DNA of 64,000 bases from Cladopsammia gracilis (Eukaryota > Cnidaria > Anthozoa > Scleractinia > Dendrophylliidae): contig JAJGOT010000438.1 of NCBI GenBank assembly GCA_022457155.1, forward strand, positions 215,001-279,000, read 5' to 3'. How positions within the stretch are numbered: position 1 is the first letter of the stretch; each line of letters opens with the position of its first letter. Shown here piece by piece: positions 22,120 through 31,237 of the stretch. The notes beneath the pieces were generated by a model. It did not search any database and was not told where the DNA came from. It saw nothing but the letters and a program-made list of their open reading frames with translations. The translations under genes were made by a program, and so were the position numbers.

Positions 22120-23400
22120 ATTATATCGAGTAATTGAGTTCTGGAAGGGCATTAACGCGCCGATGTTTATTATCGATGTTATTCCATTTGTATGCAAATT
22201 GCCGTTGCTTAAAATTCCCACGTCTTTTACGGCCAGTAATAACGCGTTAGCTTTGAAGGATTCTAGTTCCGTTGAGAATGTCATGAACGAGCTCATTAGT
22301 CCACATTGTATTACTGAAGTTTACGAGCCACCTTTCACTATTGACCCTTTGTTTGTGTTAACGCAAAAATCTGTTTAAAAGCGTTTTATTTTAGATGTGC
22401 GTCACGACAAGAGAATATTTTTGATGCGAAGACTTGAATGTTGCCTAAGAGATTTAGAATCCGGGAGACTATATGTTCTCGTATGATCTTGTGGTCATCA
22501 TCATGTTGAAGATCTTCGTTCATCGAAAGCTTCTTTCTTTTTCTTGGACATTTTCCGCCGGTCACGCTAGATATTTTATGAGTTTTCAGTTTTACCCTTC
22601 GGTCTTAGTTTAGCGCCTTACCTGTTTACGGAATTGTTTAAGCCGTTAATTGAGAAATGGAGATCTGAAGCCGGGTAAATTGTTGCCTTCTTAGACGACG
22701 GTCTCGTCGCTGCTGTCGGTTACAACAACGCAAAGATTGCGAGCCTTCAGGTTCATGCCGATTTGCTTACCTCTGGTTTTCTTCCTAACGAAGCCAAATG
22801 TCTTGGGGCCCAACTCAGGTAATTTCTCGGCTCGGAACTGGCATCAACACGGCCACGTCGGAAATTTACGCTACATATAGACAGACAGATAGATGTGTTC
22901 CATATTGTTCCATATTGGTCGCTTCTTTTCGCGTCCCGGTTCGTAGGATTGCGAGGGTTAGCGGGGAAAATTATTTCACTCGGCTAATGCGTGGGCAACG
23001 TCTCCCAGCTTATGACTAGAAATCTATTTGCTATGATCAACACTGCATGCGTCGATGGAACTCTTACGTTTACGTTACCTCCCGAGAGTTTTGCTGAATT
23101 GATCTTCGGGAAAACCAACGTAGCGAGCCTTAACGGCATACCTATTTCGCCAGCCCGTCATAAGTCCTCTTAGGTGATATATTCCGATGTATTGGCCTCA
23201 TCTTGTGGAAGTTTTATAGTTTCGACGGCAAAATTTTTCATCAATACCCGTTCTGACTTCGAGAAAGCGCAAGGTTCCACGTTCAGAGAGTTGCTTGCCG
23301 TTTAAGCTTTCTTGGAGGCCAGTAAGCCAGTTACCTGGTCTACTGATAATCTAAAGGTCCGGCTTTACAACAGCCTGCAGTAGGCATCTTTCCGAGCTGT
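22120..23400 (+). pseudogene. Reverse transcriptase-RNase H of the recombinase element
   Basis: Fragments in changing frames include SSVENVMNELISPHCITEVYEPP (about 22270-22330) and RFILDVRHDKRIF, the Asp-bearing first palm motif (about 22382-22420). An AFLDDGLVAA active-site box follows at about 22685-22715, with its catalytic Asp pair intact. Then come the GFLPNEAKC motif and an RNase H-like stretch (YSDVLASSCGSF, RELLAV, TWSTDN at about 23180-23350). The FLDDG form is typical of DIRS/Ngaro RTs. Many stops and frameshifts are present. Confidence 0.65.
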
Positions 23401-24112
23401 CTTTCAACGATGTTGACATCGACATGCAGCGGATACTATTAAGGGATCTAAATACTATTGCAGGTGTTATATTCAAGTTTATTGATTATGTCGATTACAC
23501 CATTCATGGCACGGTTTTCTATGCTCTCGACGGTTTAGCGGGTCCTCATACCTGTGATAGGTTCGCATGTTCATTCAACGCTAACGTTAAATGTTTTCAA
23601 TTCCAGATTCTACTAACCCGGTTCCAGCGGTGCATACGCCTTTGCCCAAAATTGGTCCCATCACGACAGCCGGCTGCGTCCTCCGGTTTACTTAACGTGC
23701 ATAGTCTTCAGCCATACGAGATCTTGCAGTGCTAAGGGAGCTCTCAGCGTACCATTTTGGAAGTCTGCCCATTTCTGGCCCATTCTGCGTTTAGATGGTT
23801 TTCCACTGGAGCACCTTTATTCATGATTGGGGCATTCTATCTAATTTAATTTTCCTAATTTACTTATAGATGTCAAGCCAGAAACTCTATTTTCGGTTGT
23901 AATCCCGTGACGGTCCCTTCATTAGCAATTCGTATTGACTTTAGTATCGCTCCTAGGTAGGGCTACGAGTTATCTGGTGAGAGCTTTCGTGTCCCAAGTG
24001 AATGCACGGAGATATGACTATTTTGCAGATTTCCTACTGAACGTATTTCAATCAGTCAAGTTTCTAGGGGTATTTTTTTTTCCTAGATTGAATTGCCTGT
24101 TGGAGGTGTTAT

Positions 24113-24520
24113 GCCCTAGATGGGCTTAATGAATGCCCTAGATGGGCTCAGCGTTATGCCCTGGAGGGGCTTACCGAATGCCCTAGATGGGCTCAGCGTT
24201 ATACCCTGGAGGGGTTTACCGAATGCCCTAGATGGGCTCAGCGTTATACCCTGGAGAGGTTTACCGAATGCCCTAGATGGGCTCAGCGTTATGCCCTGGA
24301 GGGGCTTACCGAATGCCCTAGAGGGGCTCAGCGTTATGAAATGCCCTAAATGGTTTTCAATGTTACGTCCAAGAGGGGTTCAATGTTACGTCCTAGATGG
24401 GTTTTAATGTTACGCCCAAGAGGGGCTCAATGTTATGCCCGAGAGTGGCTTAGACAGGCTCAATGTTACGTCCAAGACGGGGCATGATGTTATGCCCTAT
24501 AGGGGATCATCCCTATTTTC
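24113..24520 (+). repeat. 45-bp minisatellite inside the recombinase element
   Basis: GAATGCCCTAGATGGGCTCA recurs at 24131, 24176, 24221, 24266 and (slightly changed) 24311, a 45-bp period made of two related halves of 23 and 22 bp. It decays to single ~23-bp units (TGTTACGTCCAAGAGGGG and variants) up to about 24520. The 95-residue frame across it is an artefact of a period divisible by three. Confidence 0.9.
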
Positions 24521-24689
24521 TAAGAGGAGCTAAACGGGGTTTAAGTTTGGTATTATGCTTGTCGAATCAGTTAGGATAGCTTTCTGTTTTTGACAGCAGG
24601 GTTGCGAGCGCAATTTAAATTCATTTTTTTTTTATTTTCCGTTCGTCCGTACATTTTTCTTTATGAGTTCGTCTTTTACATTATATGTG

Positions 24690-25290
24690 TTTCATGTTGT
24701 TCTTAGATATCTCCTCGTCCGCATTTTGGTCTGCAGGAAGCCCGGACAACGTACAAGTTATCCAGCTAAAACAGAATCTGAAATTCACCGTGATTGCTTC
24801 GAAAGCCACTGGGTCATCGCAAAACTACCTTTAATAGATGGCAAGACTTTGCTAAAGACGTGTTGCGTATACCTGATTTTCCGGTCAGACCTTTGGATCG
24901 TGCCCTGTATCTGCAACATCTGCTCGAGTCCACAAAGTCAGTGTCTGCATCAATTGTGCTTTCTACTATACGCTTTTAAGTGGGCGCATTAGTTAGCCAG
25001 AGTTCATTCTCCTTCAGTACACCCGACTGTCATTGCTGCAAAAGAAGGCGCTCTTCGCCTTGCCAGCCAACCTACCACCAGGAGGAACGAGTCGATCCCT
25101 CGAAGTTACTCGTCTCAAGCAACTTGCTGAAAAAACTGATTGGGACAATCCTCTGCAATTAAAAAGTCTAGTTATGTTTATTCTCAGTTTTTCAGGTTTC
25201 CTTAGGAGCTCTGAGTTATGTCTTATTCGTAGCAGGGATGTCCAGTTTAGCTTTGCTCATAACTTAAACGCAAAAGGCCCGGATAGCTGA
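24690..25290 (+). pseudogene. Tyrosine recombinase of the retroelement, 3'-truncated
   Basis: Alternating frames give an N-terminal SAM-like core-binding part (NRWQDFAKDVLRIPDFPV, SASIVLSTIRFKWAH) and the start of the catalytic domain (LKSLVMFILSFSGFLRSSEL, then IRSRDVQFSF). The FLRSSEL Arg corresponds to the first catalytic Arg of the R-H-R-Y set. The remaining His-x-x-Arg and Tyr motifs are not found before repeat B1. At 25293-25332 the coding sequence is replaced by the 41-bp repeat also seen at 161-201. This enzyme would integrate circular cDNA by site-specific recombination. Confidence 0.75.
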
Positions 25291-25292
25291 GA

Positions 25293-25332
25293 ATATCCAC
25301 TGCCCGCAGTTAGCAGGTTAGCTAGTCGAGGC
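25293..25332 (-). repeat. 41-bp dispersed repeat, copy 2
   Basis: Reverse complement of 161-201. It interrupts the tyrosine recombinase sequence before its last two catalytic motifs. Confidence 0.7.
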
Positions 25333-25434
25333 GATCAGCTAAAACATTTATGTTAAGGATTCACTGCCAAGCAGACTTGAAGTCTTCAAGTACTTGTCGC
25401 TCTGAGCTCTAGCCCTTTCTTTTGCTGTCTACTA

Positions 25435-25504
25435 TGGGCCTGGCTGACCAACGCGCCCATGCCTCAACCTTTGAGTGTGTTCGGTTGTGTAGTGAAGGCA
25501 AAAT
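25435..25504 (+). repeat. Split direct repeat B1
   Basis: Runs from TGGGCCTGGCTGACCAACGC to AGTGAAGGCAAAAT and matches 26030-26099. A2 follows without a gap. Confidence 0.9.
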
Positions 25505-25681
25505 ATGTAATTTGTGATAATCGGTATTGACATAAATTAATATTTTGCCGACACGGAGCAGAGAGCCGGGTACTAGTGTAGTGCGCAGGGGCTCACGGTT
25601 CGTGAGTTTGAAAACTGTTCGTTGATAGATTTGTGTCATTCTACGGTCAGCCTCGCCGCCTCTAGTACTGTTCAAACAAGT
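25505..25681 (+). repeat. Split direct repeat A2 (177 bp)
   Basis: Identical by eye to A1 at 21157-21333 and the same length. It sits directly between B1 and the 350-bp spacer before B2. Confidence 0.9.
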
Positions 25682-26029
25682 TAACTTTCGTGTTAGTTGT
25701 TTATTGTAATACCTTGAGATTTGTTATCGGCAGTTTTGGCCGCATTTTAGTCGTTTGTTTCTTAGTTAAAAACACCTTAAAACCCCAAAGGTAGCACCAC
25801 TGCATAGGTCGGGGGTACACGGTCCCTATTTTTTCCAACAGTTGGTTTTTTGGGGTTTACGTGTCCGGCTCTGGTGCGCTTAGAGTTATCGTTATATCAT
25901 AGTTCTTCGCCAATGACAAAATGTATCGTGGGCCTGGCCGGCCAACCTAGAGTTATTGTGATATTATAGTATAGTATATTATAGTAATATTGTAATACGA
26001 TAGTCCTTTGTCAATAATAAAATGTATCG

Positions 26030-26099
26030 TGGGCCTGGCTGACCAACGCGCCCATGCCTCAACCTTTGAGTGTGTTCGGTTGTGTAGTGAAGGCAAAAT
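26030..26099 (+). repeat. Split direct repeat B2
   Basis: Second B copy and right end of the element. A partial B-like piece (AATGTATCGTGGGCCTGGCC) also occurs at 25919-25938 in the spacer, suggesting earlier internal duplication. Confidence 0.85.
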
Positions 26100-26599
26100 T
26101 AGATGGTTACAATTGTCACCAAAAAGTCGTTGGAAAGGGCAAATTGAAATACCTTTCTACAAACAGAAAGCGGTTCCAAAGGATATCTCCCGTAAATAGA
26201 AGAAAAAGAGAGAATTCATGTATTCGTGAAAAGAAATCGATCATGATGAAAAAAGTTCTTGAACGTATCAAAGCTGGTATAGCAGTAAGCGGTGCCCTCG
26301 CAGAAGCTAGAGCTTAGATGATATGAGAAAATTACTGAATACTACAAAAGGATTGAAAAGGCTTTTTACAAATACATTAACCCTTGCAAAAACTATCGGG
26401 AGATGAAAACGGTCACGGAACAGCAACACTCATTTTTTACTGTTTTGCGACATTGCTGAAACTACTCGAGAAAGACCCTCGTGCCATCGCATACTGTTTT
26501 TGCCGTTAGGGGCGGACCATTAGAAAACCTGGGAGGGGGATAAAAATTGTTCAGTGTATGATTTTTTTTTCGGGGCCTGAGTTTCCTGCAGAATTTTTG

Positions 26600-26600
<1 letters not shown>
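26100..26600. other. Sequence after the recombinase element; no gene identified
   Basis: A lysine/arginine-rich frame (to 26317: KVVGKGKLKYLST, REKKSIMMKKVLERIKAG) is open from inside B2. I do not recognise it, and it may be chance or the tail of the interrupted locus. The rest is non-coding up to a TTA run. Confidence 0.35.

Positions 26601-26649
<49 letters not shown>
26601..26649 (+). repeat. (TTA)n microsatellite
   Basis: About 16 TTA units. It abuts the 3' end of the R4/Dong-like fragment that lies on the minus strand. Confidence 0.95.
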
Positions 26650-27628
26650 CATGTGTTCTCTATATAATTATGTGTTCTCCATGGGGGCCGGGTCCAAACC
26701 ATGGATCTAGGGCACCCATGAGGCGCTGTGTGGAGGCCACACTACTTAGCATTGCAGAGAAAGGGTCTTGCGCAGGATGTTGGCTGTCCCAAGTAGTGCG
26801 GTTTTCTGAATTTCTCAGAGGTTGATGTTGCCAGGGATACTAGTGACTATTTTTTCTATGCCTTTCTTGATCATCCCCAGTGCGCCTACTACCACAGGAA
26901 TGGTTTGAGTTTTCGTCTGCCACATTGTTGCTATCTCAAGTTCTAGGTCTTTGTATTTGGATGTTTTCTCAGAGACTTTGGTGGAGATGTTTTTGTCAGA
27001 GAGAATGGCTACATCGATAAGTGTGCATATCTTGTCCTTGTTGTTCTTGATGATTATGTTAGGGTGATTTGCAGGAATTTCTCTGTCTGTATGAATGGGC
27101 ATATCATACAGGATGGTGATGTTGTCCTTTTCTTCTACCTGTTTTGGATTATGTTCATACCATTTGTCTGCTGTTTTTATTTCATACTCTTGACAGATGT
27201 TCCAATGTAAATAGGTTGCCACTTTGTTGTGCCGGTGTATGTATTCTGTTTTTGCTAGTTCTGGGCACCCTGAGACAATATGGTCGATGGTTTCTGGGAA
27301 TTTGTTGCAGATGCGACACTGTGGGTCTGCCTCATCCTTGATAATGTAGTGGTGGTGTGCTTTGGTGGGGAGGGCTTGGTCTTGTGCAGCTACAATGAAT
27401 CCCTCCGTTTCAGCCTTGAGACCAGAGGATTTGAGCCATTGGTTTGTTGCTTTCATATCAACATCAGCTTCTGTAAGTCGTGATGGGTACCTTCCATGCA
27501 ATGCTTTTCCTTCCCAGTTAGTTTGCAGTTGTTGAAGAGCCTGGTGTTTTGCGGCTGTCTTCACTCTCTTTGCGTACAGTGTTGCTGCCTCCTCGTCTTC
27601 AGGTGGCATCTCTTTGAGGTCAAATTCC

Positions 27629-27630
<2 letters not shown>
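26650..27630 (-). pseudogene. R4/Dong-like LINE C-terminal end with zinc finger and endonuclease
   Basis: The minus strand (27609-26815) is open for 264 residues. It carries a CCHC finger, CRIC-x8-H-x4-C, then a restriction-like endonuclease region (IPANHPNIIIKN, then ICTLIDVAIL), then KYKDLELEIATMWQ and TIPVVVGALGMIKKG. Such C-terminal endonucleases belong to R2/R4-type LINEs and cut the target. The usual R-P-D here reads H-P-N, so a catalytic Asp is lost. A stop falls after NINL, but the related downstream peptide EIQKTALLGTANILRKTLS is readable to about 26735. The fragment is 5'-truncated and bounded on both sides by TTA repeats, as expected for Dong-type insertion into TAA arrays. Confidence 0.75.

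Positions 27631-27688
<58 letters not shown>
27631..27688 (+). repeat. (TTA)n microsatellite
   Basis: About 19 TTA units between two R4/Dong-like 3' fragments. Confidence 0.95.
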
Positions 27689-28046
27689 CTTCATAAATGA
27701 ACTGGATGATCTTTTTCCGAATTGTTCCCTAAGGGAGCGGGTCATAGCCCATGACCAAAGGTCCCCTAGGGTTTTCTCTTTACTCTAAAGCTCCAACACC
27801 TTTCTCAAAATCCTCGCTGTTCCCAGTAGTGTAGTCTTCTGAAGTAATGAAATACTAATTTTAACATTCAACTTTGCCAACCACTTGTCCAAATTTTTTG
27901 TTACACTTCCCAATGATCCGACAACAATTGGAACCACCTGTACAGTTCTCATGTTCCATATTCTATTAATTTCTCTTTTAAGATCCTGATACTTTTCAAC
28001 TTTCTCATTCTCCTTTTCACCAATTCTTTTATCCGCTGGTACGGCA
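27689..28046 (-). pseudogene. Second R4/Dong-like LINE 3' end
   Basis: The minus strand reads VEKYQDLKREINRIWNMRT, VVPIVVGSLG, LLQKTTLLGTARILRKVLEL and a stop. This is homologous to the end of the fragment at 26650-27630 but clearly diverged, so it is a separate insertion of a related family. It is also bounded on both sides by TTA repeats. Confidence 0.7.
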
Positions 28047-28083
<37 letters not shown>

Positions 28084-28114
28084 TTTTTTTTTTTTTTTTG
28101 GGGGGGGGGGGGGT
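28047..28114 (+). repeat. (ATT)n, poly(T) and poly(G) run
   Basis: About 12 ATT units are followed by roughly 17 T and 14 G. Homopolymers of this length are prone to assembly error. Confidence 0.9.
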
Positions 28115-29100
28115 GCATACTCTGCAGGATTTTTTTAACTCAGATCTTCTTTATAAATGCGTGCAAGCTCAAACTTTAATTGTTCTCGGCAAAATCCATT
28201 TTTGGTGACCGTGTAATAAAGAGTGACACTAACTCGCGAGTGATTTAGCCATTTTATAGTTAAGTTCGCAAAATGATGCTTCTTTATTGTGAAATATAAT
28301 TATGAACCATCAGATCCTCCTCTATTCTTGAAACCAAAGATATTCTATGTGGGAAAGAGCCAATGCCGCAGAACAATGAAGTTTACTATAGTTCTTATGT
28401 GGAGCATTACTTAATAGCGATGGCAGTTTGTGTCGGCTTTTATCTGATGCCATCGTGTCATTCGTTAGAATAATTAACATTGATTAATTTGACATTGCAT
28501 GTAGGCTTTGAGCAAACTTCGATTTAGAGGTCGTTTTGAAATTATGCTGTATTCTTGGCAGCTTTCTTCAACTCGGCGGCTTCTTCAATTCTGGAGCTCT
28601 ATTCAATCAGCGGCTTTCTTCAGTTTTGTTTGACCTTTTGCTGTGCTCATGTAGCCATTTTCTAGTGGAAGTTTACAAACAATGTAAGGTTCTTCACTCT
28701 CTCTGAATCTCTCAGGTAGTCGGATCTTAAGTTTGAAATTATAGACTGTCAATGGTCGTATTTTCGTATTTTAACTAGCGCAAACAAGGGTTTTTATGAG
28801 CCCGATCAACCCGAAAATCACAGAGAAGAGAGAGAAAAGGGAAAGAGTGCGAGAGCGAGAGAAAAAAAGACTAGCAACGGTCTATTATATTTTATATTAA
28901 AAACAAGGCCAAGAACGCTCACAAACGCTTACTCAGAGCGATATCGTTTTCACCTGAATTTTTGAAATGGTGGTCAACGAAAATTACAGCAATTTCACTA
29001 CAACTAGCCCAAACAAGGGTTTTATGACCCCAATCTCGCCCACGCAACCTTTCCCATCTTCCCTCTTTTCTCTCATCTCTCTTCTCTTCTCTCGTGTGTT
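28115..29100. other. Intron 2; no gene seen
   Basis: No domain-bearing frame. An AACAAGGGTTTT(T)ATGA block occurs twice (near 28783 and 29012). A purine-rich GAGAGA stretch (28829-28868) has a pyrimidine-rich counterpart at 29043-29098, so the two could pair. Confidence 0.4.
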
Positions 29101-29122
29101 TACATGCCACTGAGCACACTTT

Positions 29123-30590
29123 TTGCTACGCTTTCTACACTTAATACGCTTGCTGCACTTGCTGCGCTTGCTACGCTTGCTACACTTGCTACGGTTGCTA
29201 CACTTGCTACGCTTGCTATACTTGCTACGCTTGCTACGCTTGCTACACTTGCTACGCTTGCTACGCTTGCTACACTTGCTGCGCTTGCTACACTTGCTGC
29301 GCTTGCTACACTTGCTACGCTTGCTACACTTGCTACACTTTCAGCGCTTACTACACTTGCTGCGCTTGCTAAACTTGCTACGCTTGCTACACTTGCTACG
29401 CTTGCTACACTTTCAGCGCTTACTACACTTACTACGCTTGCTACACTTGCTACGCTTGCTACTGACTTCCTACGCTTTCTGCACTTGCTACACTTGCTAC
29501 ACTTGCTACACTTGCTACGCTTGTTACACTTGCTACACTTTCAGCGCTTACTACACTTGCTGCGCTTGCTACACTTGCTACGCTTGCTACACTTTCAGCG
29601 CTTACTACACTTGCTGCGCTTGCTACACTTGCTACACTTTCAGCGCTTACTACACTTGCTGCGCTTGCTACAGTTGCTACGCTTGCTACACTTTCAGCGC
29701 TTACTACACTTGCTGCGCTTGCTACACTTGCTACGCTTGCTACACTTGCTACGCTTGCTACACTTTCAGCGCTTACTACACTTGCTGCACTTGCTACACT
29801 TGCTGCGCTTGCTACACTTGCTACGCTTGCTACACTTTCAGCGCTTACTACACTTGCTGCGCTTGCTACACTTGCTACGCTTTCTACACTTGCCACACTT
29901 TCAGCGCTTACTACACTTGCTGCGCTTGCTACACTTGCTACGCTTGCTACACTTTCAGCGCTTACTACACTTGCTGCGCTTGCTACACTTGCTACGCTTG
30001 CTACACTTGCTACGCTTGCTACACTTGCTGCGCTTGCTACACTCGCTACGCTTGCTACACTTGCTGCGCTTGCTACTTGCTACGCTTGCTACACTTGCTA
30101 CGCTTGCTACACTTGCTGCGCTTACTACACTTGCTGCGCTTGCTACACTTTCTGCGCTTACTACACTTGCTGCGCTTGCTACACTTGCTACGCTTGCTAT
30201 ACTGCTATACTTGCTACGCTTGCTACACTTGCTACGCTTACTACACTTGATGCGCTTGCTACACTTGATGCGCTTGCTACACTTGCTACGCTTGCTATAC
30301 TTGCTACACTTGCTGCGCTTGCTACACTTGCTACGTTTGCTATACTTGCTACGCTTGCTACTGACTTCCTACGCTTGCTGCATTTGCTACACTTGCTAAG
30401 TACACTTGCTACGCTTGATACATATGCTACTCGCGCTACGCTTGCTACAATTGCTACGCTTGCTACACTCGCTAAGCTTGCTACACTTTTACGTTGCTTT
30501 GCTTCCCGAGCTTGCTACATGCTACACTTGCTATGTTTTTTAAATGCTACCACTTATTACGCTTGCTTATTTTATAACACTCGCTACACT
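29123..30590 (+). repeat. 1.5-kb satellite of a 9-bp unit with higher-order structure
   Basis: The basic unit is CTTGCTAC(A/G), about 160 copies. A variant block TTTCAGCGCTTACTACACTT recurs, mostly at 45, 54, 63 or 72 bp spacing (for example 29539, 29593, 29638, 29692, 29764, 29836, 29899 and 29953), so a higher-order repeat built from whole 9-bp units has spread. The period is a multiple of three and lacks stops, so long frames appear on both strands (431 and 375 residues on +, 145 on -). These are not genes. Confidence 0.95.
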
Positions 30591-30814
30591 TGATATCCTT
30601 GTTATACTGGCTGGTACAAAGACTAAATATATCAAAAAAATTCAGAGGTTTCGCTTCTATGATTAACTGACACCTCTATCACACACTGAATTAATTCTCC
30701 ACTAATTACATTCTATTTATCTTTTAACCAAGTTAACTATACAACAACTTTCTTTTCAGTGTAAAAAAGGTTTTAAATAATTAACCACAAATTTCATTAG
30801 CCAATCAGGAGACC

Positions 30815-31110
30815 GCTTCAGTGAGGTACGACATTACCCACAGAGATAGCGGAATCGAAATACCTGAAGCATGGATGCCTACAATTAAGAAGCGCAACGT
30901 CCGATCGATAACAAATCGGACCTTTGAGGGCACAACATCTATTAGGAATAGTAATGAGGATCGAAATGCACCAACAGCAACAAACCAACGTGCTACATAA
31001 ACGACACGTAACCAATCGACCTTATCGCCTGATGAAGAATAGCAGTAACAGCAGTCGAAACGTCGCGATCAACATCTCAAAGCGACTCCATCGTGAGACA
31101 AACGAACAAG
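30815..31110 (+). pseudogene. Penelope-like element 3' end with hammerhead ribozyme
   Basis: 30840-31000 reads DSGIEIPEAWMPTIKKR and continues to a stop. This is the tail that follows the GIY-YIG domain in some Penelope-like proteins. The sequence matches 16100-16400 in reverse and partly 63262-63355. The terminal repeat carries a hammerhead core at 31024-31069. The copy is in the same orientation as the host gene and ends about 130 bases before exon 3. Confidence 0.7.
31024..31069 (+). ncRNA. Hammerhead ribozyme, type I, Penelope-associated
   Basis: Stem I is a perfect 5 bp (ATCGC with GCGAT). The core is CTGATGA, then stem II (about GA-T-GC/GC-AGTC with one mismatch), GAAAC and GTC, with the predicted cut after GTC at 31064. 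It has the near-absent helix III typical of ribozymes in Penelope terminal repeats. It is in sense orientation in intron 2 of the host gene, 169 bases before the exon 3 acceptor. Activity is inferred, not shown. Confidence 0.65.
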
Positions 31111-31237
31111 CGTTTACCTATCATTTTGTCTGTTGTTGTTTTTTTATTACAAACGCGTGGAAATCGCTGTGTTCAATTGCTGTGTTCATCACATAAAATA
31201 ATTCCTGTTCTTGTTTTTTTTTTTGTTGTTTCGTCAG

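Larger units (their letters stand above)
21157..26099 (+). mobile_element. Ngaro/PAT-like tyrosine-recombinase retroelement with split direct repeats
   Basis: Terminal organisation is A1 (21157-21333), coding region, B1 (25435-25504), A2 (25505-25681), B2 (26030-26099). The two A copies are 177 bp each and appear identical; the B copies are about 70 bp and appear identical. This A1-B1-A2-B2 layout is the hallmark of Ngaro and PAT elements, in contrast to the inverted ends of DIRS1. The order gag-like, RT, RNase H-like, tyrosine recombinase in between agrees. No target-site duplication is expected from recombinase integration, and none is seen. The frames are broken, so this copy is inactive, but the identical repeats suggest modest age or repair between them. 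Confidence 0.85.

Noticed and set aside
24120..24407. 95-residue repetitive protein frame
   Set aside because: It is an artefact of the 45-bp minisatellite inside the recombinase element.
24113..24520. CRISPR-like array
   Set aside because: The repeats are head-to-tail without unique spacers and lie in a eukaryotic retroelement.
29104..30399. Long open reading frames of 431 and 375 residues (+) and 145 residues (-)
   Set aside because: They run through a 9-bp satellite whose period is divisible by three and contains no stops, so every frame is open by construction.
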